This document shows, in pieces, positions 1 to 9,176 of a stretch of DNA of 64,000 bases. The DNA is taken from positions 1,674,001 to 1,738,000 of the forward strand of contig NZ_JAEPRJ010000001.1 of assembly GCF_016651435.1 (NCBI RefSeq), in the 5' to 3' direction. A program made the translations under genes and the position numbers. The stretch comes from Catonella massiliensis (lineage in GTDB: Bacteria > Bacillota > Clostridia > Lachnospirales > Lachnospiraceae). How positions within the stretch are numbered: position 1 is the first letter of the stretch; each line of letters begins with the position of its first letter. The notes under the pieces were generated by a model. The model saw only the letters and a program-made list of their open reading frames with translations, was not told the DNA's origin and ran no database searches.

Positions 1-599
1 TTATCTGTGCCTAACCAAAAAGTCCTACGATTCGGTACATCAGTGACATTTACATAGATGTCATCACTAATTTCTGCCTGTTCGCTTAATTTACCTTCTT
101 CATCCTTTTCTGCAATTATAACATTTTGCTTATTTAGAAGTTCTTTAAGCGATTTATCTAATCGTGCATAATACTTTTTTTTAGCTGCAATTAAGCCTTT
201 TTGTGTATTTTTTACGTCATACCGTTCATGCCAAGCATTTATAAGCTTACTAATATCTGCATCTGAATCAGTTATAACACCTTTTTCAACACCACCATAT
301 TTCTCAAGCCAGGCAATCATATCAATTCTAGTCTCTTTATTTATTATAGTACTAAGTCTGTTAATTGACCCATCAATATTAAGTACATAGCTTTTGTCTT
401 TTGATATACTTTGCTTTACTGTATCTACAGCGCAAATATAAGTTCCAGGCTTGTAGAATATTCCTTTTCCTATCATCTCAAGTTGATTGGTTGAAACTAT
501 TAAAGGATATAGTATTACAATTAATAATGTGAAGAAGAGTATTATAAAACCTATTTTAAATTGAGATGATTTCGTCAGCTGTTTTAATATATTTTTCAT
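1..599 (-). CDS. Peptide ABC transporter permease, OppC-type (partial)
   Basis: Reading the minus strand from ATG at 599 gives 199 open codons that run off the left edge. Residues 15-36 form one membrane segment. A long hydrophilic stretch follows (about residues 37-190) and ends in WLGTD, the motif that in OppC/DppC permeases precedes the transport domain. In the family TM1 and the GTD motif are usually separated by a few dozen residues, so the roughly 150-residue external insertion is unusual. It starts 11 bases after the OppB-type gene, so it is the third gene of a binding protein-permease-permease operon. The inner-membrane transport domain and any ATPase genes lie outside the window. Confidence 0.85.
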   Translation of the reverse strand, partial: MKNILKQLTKSSQFKIGFIILFFTLLIVILYPLIVSTNQLEMIGKGIFYKPGTYICAVDTVKQSISKDKSYVLNIDGSINRLSTIINKETRIDMIAWLEKYGGVEKGVITDSDADISKLINAWHERYDVKNTQKGLIAAKKKYYARLDKSLKELLNKQNVIIAEKDEEGKLSEQAEISDDIYVNVTDVPNRRTFWLGTD

Positions 600-610
600 T
601 TTCACCATCC

Positions 611-1615
611 TTAATCAGATTGTGTTGCCTTAATTCTTGGATCTATTAAACCGTATAGCAATTCCACTAATAGGTTCGCAACCAACACCATTATTGTTAT
701 AATCAAAGTGCAAGCGGATATAAGCGGATAGTCCCTTCCTGTTATAGCAGATAGCAGTGTTGTTCCAATTCCCGGATAAGAAAAAATTATCTCCGCAACT
801 AAAGCCCCACCCACTATAGTACCTAAGCTCATAGCTAATCCTGTTATCTGTGGAAGCATGGCATTTCTAAAAACATACCATACTATCTTACTGTCCTTGA
901 TGCCTAAGAAACGGCTGTATTTCACATAATCTGCATTTAACTCATATATTGACATTGACCGCATTCCAATAGCTTGTCCCCCAATAGTCACAAGCACTAT
1001 AGAAAAGAATGGTAATTTATAGTGGTCTAATACCGATAATATGAAAGTAGGACTAAAACTAGGTATTAAATCAAATCCATATCCTCCACTTGTAGGTGCC
1101 AAATGTAGTTTTACTGCAAATAGCGTAAGTAAGATAACTGCCATTCCAAATGCCGGTATATTGCTAAGGAACAAAAAAAGCGGTAATATCATTTTATCAA
1201 AGCCTTTTCTAATATATGCGGCAATTGCTCCCAGCACATTTCCTAAAATCCAACCAACAATTATAGCCGGTAATTGTAAAGCTATTGTCCACCATATACT
1301 ACTATTAATAATATCTCCTACTTTTCTGGGATATTGACTAAATGATACACCAAGATCCCCTTTAAACATATTTACTATCCAAATAAAAAATTGCTGATAT
1401 ATAGGTTTATTAACTCCAAATGATTCTGCATATTCTGCATAAACCTTTTGTATAGCTGTTGCATCTGTTAATCCTTGTGCTGTCTGCGTAGCTATAGCTG
1501 AAACAGGATTACCCGGCATTAACCGAGGTAATGTAAAGTTAAGTATTATTGCCACAAAAAAAGTAAGAAGATACCAGATTACTTTATTTAAGTAATATTT
1601 TTTATATCCTTTCAA
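611..1615 (-). CDS. Peptide ABC transporter permease, OppB-type
   Basis: A 334-residue membrane protein of the BPD_transp_1 family (OppB/DppB). It has an N-terminal membrane segment, the conserved PRLMPGNP stretch near residues 30-37, further membrane segments, and an EAA-type cytoplasmic loop ([14 protein letters not shown]) that contacts the ATPase. The start is TTG at 1615, chosen because AAGGTG sits 8 bases upstream and no in-frame ATG is better placed. It lies between the solute-binding protein and the OppC-type permease and should form the membrane channel with the latter. Substrate is not visible from sequence; peptides are likely from the binding-protein family. Confidence 0.9.
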   Translation of the reverse strand: MKGYKKYYLNKVIWYLLTFFVAIILNFTLPRLMPGNPVSAIATQTAQGLTDATAIQKVYAEYAESFGVNKPIYQQFFIWIVNMFKGDLGVSFSQYPRKVGDIINSSIWWTIALQLPAIIVGWILGNVLGAIAAYIRKGFDKMILPLFLFLSNIPAFGMAVILLTLFAVKLHLAPTSGGYGFDLIPSFSPTFILSVLDHYKLPFFSIVLVTIGGQAIGMRSMSIYELNADYVKYSRFLGIKDSKIVWYVFRNAMLPQITGLAMSLGTIVGGALVAEIIFSYPGIGTTLLSAITGRDYPLISACTLIITIMVLVANLLVELLYGLIDPRIKATQSD

Positions 1616-1648
1616 ATTATGATCACCTTCCTTATACTTTTATAAAAG

Positions 1649-1680
1649 CAGAAACCGGTAGTTCCCACTACCGGCTTCCA
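1649..1680 (-). promoter_or_regulatory. Intergenic hairpin between binding protein and permease genes
   Basis: Inverted repeat 1654-1662/1667-1675 (nine paired bases, four-base loop) followed on the minus strand by a short T-rich stretch. It sits between the binding-protein stop and the permease start. Such hairpins often stabilise the binding-protein mRNA or cause partial termination, so that binding protein exceeds permease. That role is inferred. Confidence 0.6.
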
Positions 1681-1686
1681 AGATAT

Positions 1687-3585
1687 TTATTCCTCAACCA
1701 AAGTCAAATCGTAAAGTGCTGCCACACCATATCCATCTGTACAATCGTATGGAGGAATATTTTTTCCATCATCTTTTTGCGGGAAGTTCGTCCACACTGA
1801 TTCATTAACAATATGAAACGCTGCAGGTCTATACATCGCGGTAAAAGAAGGCACTTCATCCAAGTAAATCTGCGATAGTTCTGTGTAATATTCTTTTAGT
1901 TTTGCTTTATCATTCTCATTTGGGATTAATGCTATCAACTCATCTGCGCGTTTGTTTTCCCATTTTCCATAGTTGCCTCTAGTTACAATATCAAGATTAT
2001 TCAATTCTGAACTCATCAGTTCCAAACATCTTTGCCAAGGACAGGATATTGCTGCGGTTCCATTAGGTGTCATCATTACGATATCAAAGTTTCCTGTTGT
2101 ATAATCCTCTGTATAAGTAGGGGCATCTGGAAAATATGTCTCAATATTTATTCCAATTTCTTTACCTGCTGCCGCAATAATCTCAAGAGTTGCATTCCAA
2201 TCCGACCATCCCTCAGGGCATTCTGCCTTGTAGCTAAGATTTTTTCCTTTAGGATACTCTCTAATTCCATCACCATCACTATCTATTACGCCTGCTTTAT
2301 CCAATAATTTTTTAGCGCCTTCAATATCACTACCGAACTGATATGATTTAAGCTTATCTTTATTTATCATCTCTTGTTCCGCATCTGTCGCATTCATTAC
2401 ACTTCTAGGAACTTCTTCAAAAGTAGGCGATTGACCAGTCATAGCTGCTTTATTAATTTGATCAAAATCCACAGCCATAGCTATTGCCTTACGTATTTCT
2501 TTTTTATTCAACCCTTCTTTCTTTGTATTAAACCATATTGTTGGCATTGCTGCACAAATACCATAAGGTGCTTCTTCAATATAAGTAGATATAGGTAGTT
2601 TATCCTTTAACCATAAATTCTGTACATCAGGGACAAACATTTGAGCAACATCAACTTCACCAACCTTAAGAGCAACCAGTCCTGTATCATTTCCACTAAA
2701 TATTGTGTGTGCTAGATATTTTGGAGCAGGTAGCTTCCCCCACATAGATTTAGCCTGGCCCCAATAATCATCCCTTCTAATTAGTACTACCTTCTGGTCA
2801 TCAGAATAATAAGGTTTATATGCACCAGTGTTAACAAGGTCTTCCATTTTATCCTGTTTTATTGCATTTGCCTTACCTGCGTTACGGTCTGCAACAGTCT
2901 TAAGGTACTTCTCCTGCATAATATAGATTTTAGGTATAAAGTCAAGAACTTTCAAAGGGTTGACCGCTTTCCCCTTTTTATCTTTAACTGCAACAAATAC
3001 TACAGTATTATCATTTACAGCTTTTACCTTTTCAATATACGGCTTATAGTCTGCACCTGCAGGCGTTTCGTACTTTATATGTGCGTCAAACGTTGCCACT
3101 ACATCAGATGCTTTAAAACTGCTTCCATCACTCCATTTTGCATCTTTATTTAAATTAACAGTTAACTCAGTATTATCGGCATTCCAAGAATAGTCCGTAC
3201 CAAGGAGTCCATATAGTTTGCCATCAAGCATATTATACATAAAAAGTGTTTCCCACACTATTTCCCTGGCACTTCCTGCTTGTGCTAATGCCATTCCGTT
3301 ATTAGAATTTGAAGACATAGGATTCCAGTCACCAATTGTCCCCCATTGCTGTCCAGCAAAATATAGTGTTTCCTTACGAGGTGTTGTATTCGTATCTTTT
3401 TCGGCGGAGCTTTCTGACTTACTTACAGACGCACTATTGTTTTCATCTTTGGTGTCAGATACGCTTCCTACACTCTTTTGAGGCGAATTCTTCTGAGCAG
3501 AATCCTTATTAGAGTTACCACAAGCCCCAAATGTACAAGTTACTGCAATTGACAGAAATAAAGCTAATAAACGTTTTGTTTTCAT
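1687..3585 (-). CDS. Peptide ABC transporter substrate-binding lipoprotein
   Basis: An SBP_bac_5 (OppA/DppA-type) extracytoplasmic solute-binding protein. The chosen ATG at 3585 gives 632 residues and is preceded by GAGGAGG at ideal spacing; an ATG five codons upstream overlaps that site and is rejected. The N-terminus is a lipoprotein signal (MKTKRLLALFLS..) with lipobox TFGAC, then a Ser/Asn/Lys-rich linker. The typical family core follows, including WSDGSSFKASDV and a C-terminal aromatic-rich region. It is the first gene of the transporter operon. It should capture peptides outside the membrane and deliver them to the two permeases downstream. Confidence 0.92.
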   Translation of the reverse strand: MKTKRLLALFLSIAVTCTFGACGNSNKDSAQKNSPQKSVGSVSDTKDENNSASVSKSESSAEKDTNTTPRKETLYFAGQQWGTIGDWNPMSSNSNNGMALAQAGSAREIVWETLFMYNMLDGKLYGLLGTDYSWNADNTELTVNLNKDAKWSDGSSFKASDVVATFDAHIKYETPAGADYKPYIEKVKAVNDNTVVFVAVKDKKGKAVNPLKVLDFIPKIYIMQEKYLKTVADRNAGKANAIKQDKMEDLVNTGAYKPYYSDDQKVVLIRRDDYWGQAKSMWGKLPAPKYLAHTIFSGNDTGLVALKVGEVDVAQMFVPDVQNLWLKDKLPISTYIEEAPYGICAAMPTIWFNTKKEGLNKKEIRKAIAMAVDFDQINKAAMTGQSPTFEEVPRSVMNATDAEQEMINKDKLKSYQFGSDIEGAKKLLDKAGVIDSDGDGIREYPKGKNLSYKAECPEGWSDWNATLEIIAAAGKEIGINIETYFPDAPTYTEDYTTGNFDIVMMTPNGTAAISCPWQRCLELMSSELNNLDIVTRGNYGKWENKRADELIALIPNENDKAKLKEYYTELSQIYLDEVPSFTAMYRPAAFHIVNESVWTNFPQKDDGKNIPPYDCTDGYGVAALYDLTLVEE

Positions 3586-3822
3586 TGTACTCCTCCTCAC
3601 CCATAAATATTAATCACTTTTCTTAAAACTTATATGATTACTTAATTATATTGTATATTATAACTTTATAATATAATTTTTTAATCAATTTTATGTATAA
3701 ATTAGTCATATTTTAGTATACATTCTACTATTAATTATACCATTTAACTAAATCTGCTATAATGTAGAAAGCTAAAATGATTGAAACAAACATATATCAT
3801 CAAATTCAAAGAGTACAATATA

Positions 3823-3866
3823 AATACCCCTATAATTAGCCTATTAAAGCCTTTTATAGGGGTATT
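3823..3866. terminator. Bidirectional-looking terminator after the mgtC-like gene
   Basis: Perfect 13-base inverted repeat 3823-3835/3854-3866 lying directly beyond the stop of the MgtC-family gene. The flanks are AT-rich, though without a long T run. Confidence 0.6.
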
Positions 3867-3870
3867 ATTC

Positions 3871-4554
3871 TCATCCTCTAACCGACACAATATTCTCTTT
3901 TTCTACCAGCCTGTTTATAAAGCTGGTTCTGTCGTAACCAGCTGGGAACAACAGCTCAAAATCAATCTTGAGATTGTTGCCATCTCCCTTGGTTATCTTA
4001 ATCGCTTTGATTTCTATTTTCTCTCTTGTCATATACTCTTCAAGCTCTTTTACTGCTCCATCTGATTTTTGTAATACAACTCTCAGATTATCCTGAAAGG
4101 CCTCATTGGACAGGAATCTCACTCTATGGAATACTACCTGCATTACAAGAATCATCACTGTACTTATGGTGGCAATAAAATACTGTCCTGCCCCCATACT
4201 CATTCCCATGCCGGCTGTAGCCCAGATGCCTGCAGCAGTTGTAAGACCGCTTACCGAATTATTATTTCTTACAAATATAATTCCCGCACCAAGGAAACCT
4301 ACTCCACTAACTATCTGAGCAGCAACTCTAGATGCATCAAACTTATCCATATCATAAAAACCATATTTGGATACTACCATAATTAGAGCTGCTCCAAGTG
4401 CCACTATTGCGTGTGTACGCACTCCCGCCAGCTTATTACGGTTCTTTCTCTCAAAGCCGATTGCGGCTCCCAAGAGTCCTGCTAGAAGTATTCTTAAAGC
4501 AAATTCTCCCTGAAAGATAATCTGATCCCTCAACAAGTCAAGTATAGCGTCCAC
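3871..4554 (-). CDS. MgtC/SapB family membrane protein
   Basis: About 227 residues. The N-terminal half is strongly hydrophobic with the MgtC/SapB signature LLGAAIGFERKNRNKLAGVRT (first transmembrane hairpin) followed by three more membrane segments (to about residue 145). The C-terminal part is soluble and ACT-like. MgtC proteins are linked to growth at low magnesium and to membrane-potential control; the physiological role here is unknown. The start is ambiguous. GTG at 4554 overlaps the AGGAGGT ribosome site, while an ATA three codons further would have ideal spacing. The gene stands alone with a terminator directly behind it. Confidence 0.85.
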   Translation of the reverse strand: MDAILDLLRDQIIFQGEFALRILLAGLLGAAIGFERKNRNKLAGVRTHAIVALGAALIMVVSKYGFYDMDKFDASRVAAQIVSGVGFLGAGIIFVRNNNSVSGLTTAAGIWATAGMGMSMGAGQYFIATISTVMILVMQVVFHRVRFLSNEAFQDNLRVVLQKSDGAVKELEEYMTREKIEIKAIKITKGDGNNLKIDFELLFPAGYDRTSFINRLVEKENIVSVRG

Positions 4555-4754
4555 CTCCTAAAAATAATATCACCAACTAATAATATCGGCAAATATCCAT
4601 ATATTATCAACAAAATCACCAAAATCTTTTAAATAAATCCAAGCCAAACTTTTCCACAACCAGCCTATTATCCATATCAGTGTAACAAAAGATGATACTA
4701 TCTTTCAAGTATAATTAGTATAAATTAGTGTTATTTGACAATAGCAGTATAATT

Positions 4755-4790
4755 AAAAGTCTCTCCACAACATTTGCAGAGAGACCTATG
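4755..4790 (-). terminator. Terminator of the rpsB-tsf operon
   Basis: Stem 4759-4765/4779-4785 (GTCTCTC/GAGAGAC) downstream of tsf, followed on the minus strand by TTTTAATT. A simple rho-independent terminator. Confidence 0.75.
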
Positions 4791-4813
4791 TATTACTTAA
4801 TTAAATTATAGAA

Positions 4814-5740
4814 TTAGTTGCCCATCTGAGCTGCAACTTCAGCAGCAAAGTTCTCGCTCTTCTTCTCAAGACCTTCACCAGTCTCAAAACGAACAAAACC
4901 TGTAAGAGCCATGTCTGCTCCCTCAGCCTTAGCTACGCTATCGATGTAGCTCTGAACTGTCATGCTGCTATCCTTAACATATACCTGGTCAACAAGGCAG
5001 ATTTCCTTAAGTTCCTTGTTAAGCTGTCCCTTAAGAATGTTCTCAAGAACGTTAGCAGGCTTACCTGATAACTTAGGATCATTTGCTGCCTGAGCCTTAA
5101 GAATCTCTAACTCATGGTCAAGATATTCTTTAGAAACGGCATCTCTATTAAGGTATGTAGGGCGCATAGCTGCTATCTGCATAGCTACGTTTCTTGCAGC
5201 TTCTTTAATAGCCTCATTAACTACGTTAGTCTTAAGAGCTACAAGTACACCAATTCTGCTGCCGTGGATGTATGACTCAACTAAGCCATCATTCTCTACA
5301 AGCACTGCAAATCTTCTGATGTTCATGTTCTCACCGATAACTGCAATCTGCTCTGTAAGAGCTGTCTTTATAGACTTTCCTGTCTCAAACTCTTCCTCAA
5401 GGAAAGCCTCTATATCAGCTGCAGCTGTCTTAAGAGCCTTAGCTGCTACCTGATTAGCAAATGTAGTGAACTTCTCATTCTTAGCAACGAAATCAGTCTC
5501 AGAGTTAACTTCAACAATCGCTGCACTCTTTCCGTCTTCTGCAACTGCTGCTGCACAAACGCCCTCAGCTGCGATTCTCTCAGCCTTCTTAGCAGCCTTC
5601 ATAAAGCCGTTTTCTCTAAGCCATTCAACTGCCTTATCCATATCTCCGTCAGTTGCACCAAGTGCCTTCTTGCAATCCATCATACCTGAGCCTGTTATTT
5701 CACGAAGCTCTTTAACCATAGCTGCTGTAATTGCTGCCAT
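4814..5740 (-). CDS. tsf: Translation elongation factor Ts
   Basis: 308 residues, normal for EF-Ts. The N-terminal UBA-like domain (residues 1-55) contains the family sequence ITGSGMMDCKKAL. The core contact motif TDFVAKN to EF-Tu lies at residues 82-88. EF-Ts is the nucleotide-exchange factor that recharges EF-Tu with GTP in the cytoplasm. GAGGAAG precedes the ATG at 5740. It follows rpsB by 42 bases, the usual rpsB-tsf operon, and ends at a terminator near 4770, so it should be co-transcribed with S2. Confidence 0.98.
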   Translation of the reverse strand: MAAITAAMVKELREITGSGMMDCKKALGATDGDMDKAVEWLRENGFMKAAKKAERIAAEGVCAAAVAEDGKSAAIVEVNSETDFVAKNEKFTTFANQVAAKALKTAAADIEAFLEEEFETGKSIKTALTEQIAVIGENMNIRRFAVLVENDGLVESYIHGSRIGVLVALKTNVVNEAIKEAARNVAMQIAAMRPTYLNRDAVSKEYLDHELEILKAQAANDPKLSGKPANVLENILKGQLNKELKEICLVDQVYVKDSSMTVQSYIDSVAKAEGADMALTGFVRFETGEGLEKKSENFAAEVAAQMGN

Positions 5741-5782
5741 TTTCTCTTCCTCCTATTATTCTTTATCTAAATAACTATCATA

Positions 5783-6508
5783 TTATTCTTCTGTTGCAAC
5801 TTCTTCAGCTGCATCACCAACCTGCTCACCCTGATTAGCCTCGATAACAGCATCAGCCATCTTAGCAACGATGAGCTTTACAGCTCTGATAGCATCATCA
5901 TTACCAGGAATTACGTAGGTAAGTTCATCAGGATCGCAGTTAGTATCAGCGATACCGATAACAGGAATATCAAGTGTATGTGCTTCCTGAATACAGATTC
6001 TTTCCTTCTTAGGATCTACTACGAAGATAGCGTCAGGAAGCTTCTTCATTTCCTTAATACCGCCAAGGTTCTTCTCAAGCTTCTCCCAAGCCTTCTTTAT
6101 CTGGATAACTTCCTTCTTAGGAAGGACATCAAATGTACCGTCTTCGCTCATCTTCTCATATTCTTTGAGCTTTGCGATACGGCTCTTGATTGTCTTAAAG
6201 TTAGTAAGCATACCACCAAGCCATCTCTCATTTACATAGTACATACCTGAACGAATAGCCTCATCCTTAACTGCTTCCTGAGCCTGCTTCTTTGTACCAA
6301 CAAAGAGGATGGTTCCTCCATTAGCTACAATGTTCTTAATAGCCTCATAAGCTGTATCAACCATTCCTACTGACTTCTGTAAGTCAATGATGTGGATACC
6401 GTTTCTCTCGGTATAGATGTATGGAGCCATCTTAGGGTTCCATCTTCTGGTCTGGTGTCCAAAATGTACACCTGCTTCAAGTAACTGTTTCATTGAAATA
6501 ACGCTCAT
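5783..6508 (-). CDS. rpsB: 30S ribosomal protein S2
   Basis: 241 residues with the S2 signatures [12 protein letters not shown] (residues 17-28), [12 protein letters not shown] and [11 protein letters not shown]. The tail is acidic. S2 binds the 30S platform near S1 and the 16S head. A GGAGG-type site precedes the ATG at 6508. It is the first gene of the rpsB-tsf operon, behind a roughly 110-base untranslated leader with folding potential that may carry S2-responsive autoregulation. Confidence 0.98.
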   Translation of the reverse strand: MSVISMKQLLEAGVHFGHQTRRWNPKMAPYIYTERNGIHIIDLQKSVGMVDTAYEAIKNIVANGGTILFVGTKKQAQEAVKDEAIRSGMYYVNERWLGGMLTNFKTIKSRIAKLKEYEKMSEDGTFDVLPKKEVIQIKKAWEKLEKNLGGIKEMKKLPDAIFVVDPKKERICIQEAHTLDIPVIGIADTNCDPDELTYVIPGNDDAIRAVKLIVAKMADAVIEANQGEQVGDAAEEVATEE

Positions 6509-6536
6509 TTTTCTACCTCCATGGTTTTTCTTCTGC

Positions 6537-6599
6537 CTGTTTCAGCGTCTAACTGCCATACCCCTTAGGGCACCATCAGTATAAAACAGACATGATTTA
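6537..6599 (-). promoter_or_regulatory. Candidate structured rpsB leader RNA
   Basis: On the minus strand an outer stem (CTGTTTT/GAAACAG, plus positions 6593-6599 and 6537-6543) encloses two smaller hairpins, one with CCC-TAA-GGG. The position, just upstream of rpsB and downstream of the preceding gene's terminator, is that of known r-protein S2 leaders. The match to a specific Rfam model was not tested. Confidence 0.45.
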
Positions 6600-6618
6600 A
6601 TAGTTTAGGTATTCATAA

Positions 6619-6651
6619 AAATACCCTGCACATTTTTAGCGCAAGGTATAT
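6619..6651 (-). terminator. Terminator of the HD-GYP gene
   Basis: Stem 6621-6631/6639-6649 with a few G-U pairs, loop TAAAAAT, followed on the minus strand by TTTTT. It separates the HD-GYP gene from the rpsB leader. Confidence 0.7.
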
Positions 6652-6696
6652 TTTAGCATAAAATACTGTATATTGCAAGCACCCGTTTGCATTAGT

Positions 6697-7788
6697 TTAG
6701 ATGACTTCATCAATATATAAATCTTTTCTCCTTGACAGATCTATAAAATCGCTGCCTGCTACAATCATAGGCTTAGACAAATATACTTTATTGGTCATTA
6801 GCACCTTTGCCTCGCGTCCGTCATTTAAGACAACTCTGGTTCCAATAAAATTATCAGCAATATGCTTTAAGAATACTGTATACATGCCTGCATCGTACTT
6901 CTGTATACCTTCATCTTCAAACATCCTGATAACCTTAAACGGACAAATCATACCTCTGTAAGGTCTCTCAGAAGTGATGGCATCGTAAATATCAACAAGT
7001 GCAATCAACCTGGCATAAGGATCGATTTTTTTAGGATTAAATGGGGTTGGATACCCTGTTCCGTCTACCTTCTGGTGATGCTGCAGTGCAGCATTTAGTA
7101 CATGAGGGTTGGCATTCATCTCCTTAAGAATCTCATATCCGGCTACCGGATGATTACATACAATTTCGTACTCTTCGTCTGTGAGCTTACCAGGCTTGGT
7201 AATAATCTCAGATGGAATAGTTAGCTTTCCAATGTCATGGTAGAGGCCACACTGCTGTGCAAGAGCTATTTCCTTTGGAGAACATCCGAGCCATTCAGCA
7301 AGAAGCCCTGCAAGCAGAGCAACATTGAGGCTGTGCACATAGCATACATCGTCAAAACGGCGTAAGTTTGAAAGTAAGTCAAAGATCGGAAGGCTCCCTT
7401 CCGGCATAATCAAATCTCCCATTATCTTCTTTGCCGTTGTCTCTAAGTCTGCATCCGGATTGCCGTCAACTATACGGTTCAATGTACCTCTTAACTTGAC
7501 AACTCCAGAGGAGAACTTACCTCTAAAGAGCTTATAGTCAGGACTTTGCAGAACCTTTTCATAGTATGAGTATCTTTCATCTGAATATGACACCGGTTTT
7601 GCAGAAGCCTTTTCTAAGTCCTTCTTTTCCTTAACAAATACAAAAGAAACTTCATTATTTTTGAGCTTTTCTATACTTTCATTATCTATCTCTTCTCCTG
7701 AAGTGATAAGAAGCAAACCTGCTCTTGTATGCACATCCTTGGCTATAACCATCCCGGGCTGTAATTCTCCACATCTTTTTAATACCAT
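6697..7788 (-). CDS. HD-GYP domain protein, putative c-di-GMP phosphodiesterase
   Basis: 363 residues. The N-terminal 55 residues form a small beta-rich module (LQPGMVIAKDV..), and residues 60-140 form a linker. The HD-GYP domain spans about 145-330. Visible metal and catalytic motifs are H152, H184-D185 in HDIGKL, and HHQKVDGTGYP at 237-247 with the GYP triplet intact. Members hydrolyse cyclic di-GMP in the cytoplasm. No receiver domain or membrane segment is seen, so the input signal is unknown. GAGGG precedes the ATG at 7788. It is probably monocistronic, lying between rplL's terminator and rpsB. Confidence 0.88.
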   Translation of the reverse strand: MVLKRCGELQPGMVIAKDVHTRAGLLLITSGEEIDNESIEKLKNNEVSFVFVKEKKDLEKASAKPVSYSDERYSYYEKVLQSPDYKLFRGKFSSGVVKLRGTLNRIVDGNPDADLETTAKKIMGDLIMPEGSLPIFDLLSNLRRFDDVCYVHSLNVALLAGLLAEWLGCSPKEIALAQQCGLYHDIGKLTIPSEIITKPGKLTDEEYEIVCNHPVAGYEILKEMNANPHVLNAALQHHQKVDGTGYPTPFNPKKIDPYARLIALVDIYDAITSERPYRGMICPFKVIRMFEDEGIQKYDAGMYTVFLKHIADNFIGTRVVLNDGREAKVLMTNKVYLSKPMIVAGSDFIDLSRRKDLYIDEVI

Positions 7789-7857
7789 AATTGTCCCTCA
7801 TCAAAAGTTATTAGTTATACTTCTATTATACCTATTTTTATAATGATTATCAACCAA

Positions 7858-7894
7858 AAAAAGACAGATATTGCAATAACGCAATACCTGCCTT
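7858..7894 (-). terminator. Terminator of the rplJ-rplL operon
   Basis: Stem 7863-7874/7881-7892 followed by a run of seven T on the minus strand. A strong intrinsic terminator just after rplL. Confidence 0.88.
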
Positions 7895-7912
7895 AATAAT
7901 CTTAATACATGA

Positions 7913-8278
7913 TTACTTAAGTGTAACCTTAGCTCCTGCCTCTTCAAGCTTAGCCTTGATAGACTCAGCATCTTCCTTAGAAGTAGCTTCCTTGATTACC
8001 TTTGGAGCAGCCTCAACTGCTTCCTTAGCTTCCTTAAGACCAAGGCCTGTAAGCTCACGAACAACCTTGATAACCTTAATCTTCTCTGCGCCTACCTCTG
8101 TAAGCTCTACATCAAATTCAGTCTTCTCTTCAGCTGCTGCTGCGCCAGCGCCTGCTGCTGCAACTACAACACCTGCTGCTGCAGATACACCAAATTCTTC
8201 CTCGCAAGCCTTTACGAGATCGTTTAATTCAAGTACGCTCATGCCCTTAATGGCATCGATAAATTCCTGAGTTGTCAT
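7913..8278 (-). CDS. rplL: 50S ribosomal protein L7/L12
   Basis: 121 residues. The N-terminal dimerisation helices ([20 protein letters not shown]) are followed by an Ala/Gly-rich hinge (about residues 37-52) and the C-terminal factor-binding domain with the near-invariant [16 protein letters not shown]. The ATG at 8278 has GGAGGT eight bases upstream. An ATG five codons further upstream lies inside that site and is rejected. L7/L12 forms the ribosomal stalk that recruits elongation-factor GTPases, anchored by L10 from the gene just upstream. Confidence 0.98.
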   Translation of the reverse strand: MTTQEFIDAIKGMSVLELNDLVKACEEEFGVSAAAGVVVAAAGAGAAAAEEKTEFDVELTEVGAEKIKVIKVVRELTGLGLKEAKEAVEAAPKVIKEATSKEDAESIKAKLEEAGAKVTLK

Positions 8279-8343
8279 ATTAATTACCTCCATTAAAATT
8301 AAATGATTTTTCGGTCATATTTTTTGACCATCTGATAACAAAA

Positions 8344-8844
8344 TTAAGCTTCAGCTCCGTTACCCTGCTTCTCTGCAATCTGGTTAAGAACACGAGCAAA
8401 GTTGGTAATAGATGACTGTAAGCTGCCAAGGAGTTTGGAAATAAGCTCCTCTCTTGAAGGAATGGTAGCAATAACATTCATTCCCTTTGCGTCATAGTAA
8501 GTTCCCTCTACAACGCCGGACTTAATCTCAAGCTCTTTTGCCTGCTTTGCAAAATTAGACATAATTCTTGCAGCGGCAGTAGCATCCTCATAAGAAAATG
8601 CAACAGCTGAAGGTCCTTCCAAATCCACATCTAACTGTGAAAAATCAGTTCCTTCAAAGGCACGCTTTAAGAGAGTGTTCTTGTATACCTTGTATACAAC
8701 TCCTGCCTCCCTTAACTCCTTACGGAGCTTTGTGTCCTGCTCAACAGTGAGTCCACGATAGTCAACTAATACTATAGAGCTTGCTTTTTCAACATGTCCC
8801 TTAATCTCGTCAACTATTGGCTGTTTGATTTCAACTTTAGGCAT
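8344..8844 (-). CDS. rplJ: 50S ribosomal protein L10
   Basis: 166 residues with the L10 core VDYRGLTVEQDTKLRKELR near the N-terminus and the C-terminal helix that binds L7/L12 dimers. GGAGGA precedes ATG at 8844. It is followed by rplL after 65 bases. The untranslated leader upstream carries an L10-type leader motif and an attenuator-like hairpin, so expression is probably set by L10(L12)4 binding its own mRNA. Confidence 0.98.
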   Translation of the reverse strand: MPKVEIKQPIVDEIKGHVEKASSIVLVDYRGLTVEQDTKLRKELREAGVVYKVYKNTLLKRAFEGTDFSQLDVDLEGPSAVAFSYEDATAAARIMSNFAKQAKELEIKSGVVEGTYYDAKGMNVIATIPSREELISKLLGSLQSSITNFARVLNQIAEKQGNGAEA

Positions 8845-8860
8845 AATCTTCCTCCATTCC

Positions 8861-8898
8861 GAAACGCCTGTAGCCTAAAGGCTGGGATAGAGCGTTTC
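8861..8898 (-). promoter_or_regulatory. Hairpin immediately upstream of rplJ
   Basis: Outer stem GAAACGC/GCGTTTC (8861-8867/8892-8898) with an inner AGCC-TTTA-GGCT hairpin, placed just before the rplJ ribosome binding site. It probably belongs to the folded rplJ leader. Confidence 0.5.
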
Positions 8899-8951
8899 TA
8901 GTAATATCCCCTTACTGCTTGAAGTCAGATGAATTATTGAATATACACAAA

Positions 8952-8985
8952 TAAAAAAGCCTGAAACTGCGAGAGTTCAGACCGT
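8952..8985 (-). terminator. Attenuator-like terminator within the rplJ leader
   Basis: Stem GTCTGAAC/GTTTCAGGC (8975-8982/8959-8967) followed on the minus strand by TTTTTTATT. It lies between the L10 leader motif and rplJ, as expected for leader-controlled attenuation. Confidence 0.7.
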
Positions 8986-9085
8986 AATATTCCTAAAAAT
9001 AATTACATCCCTCGGCAGGCGTTTCCACTTACACATCTTAACTGATGTACCTGCTGTCTTCGGCAGTTGTTCTTAACGAACGTTA
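8986..9085 (-). ncRNA. Ribosomal protein L10 leader
   Basis: The minus strand reads CTGCCGAAGACAGCAGGTAC near 9065-9046 and CCTGCCGAGGGATG near 9020-9006. These are the two conserved strands of the L10 leader kink-turn domain known upstream of rplJ in many bacteria. The element sits at the right place upstream of rplJ-rplL. In the family, L10 with L7/L12 binds here and represses the operon. Confidence 0.85.
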
Positions 9086-9176
9086 CTATTTATAACATAG
9101 TTGAAAGCATTTGTCAAGTAACAATCTAAAAAAAGACCAATATAGATTTTCCCTTCATACCCCCTCCCTAAAATCG

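Noticed and set aside
4730-4756. Plus-strand promoter TTGACA..TATAAT upstream of the tsf terminator
   Set aside because: The boxes are only about seven bases apart, and no plus-strand gene follows.
5466-5774. Plus-strand ORF opposite tsf
   Set aside because: Shadow of tsf codons; no ribosome site and Ser/Ala-rich composition typical of an antisense frame.
7956-8270. Plus-strand ORF opposite rplL
   Set aside because: Mirror frame of the Ala/Glu-rich L7/L12 gene.
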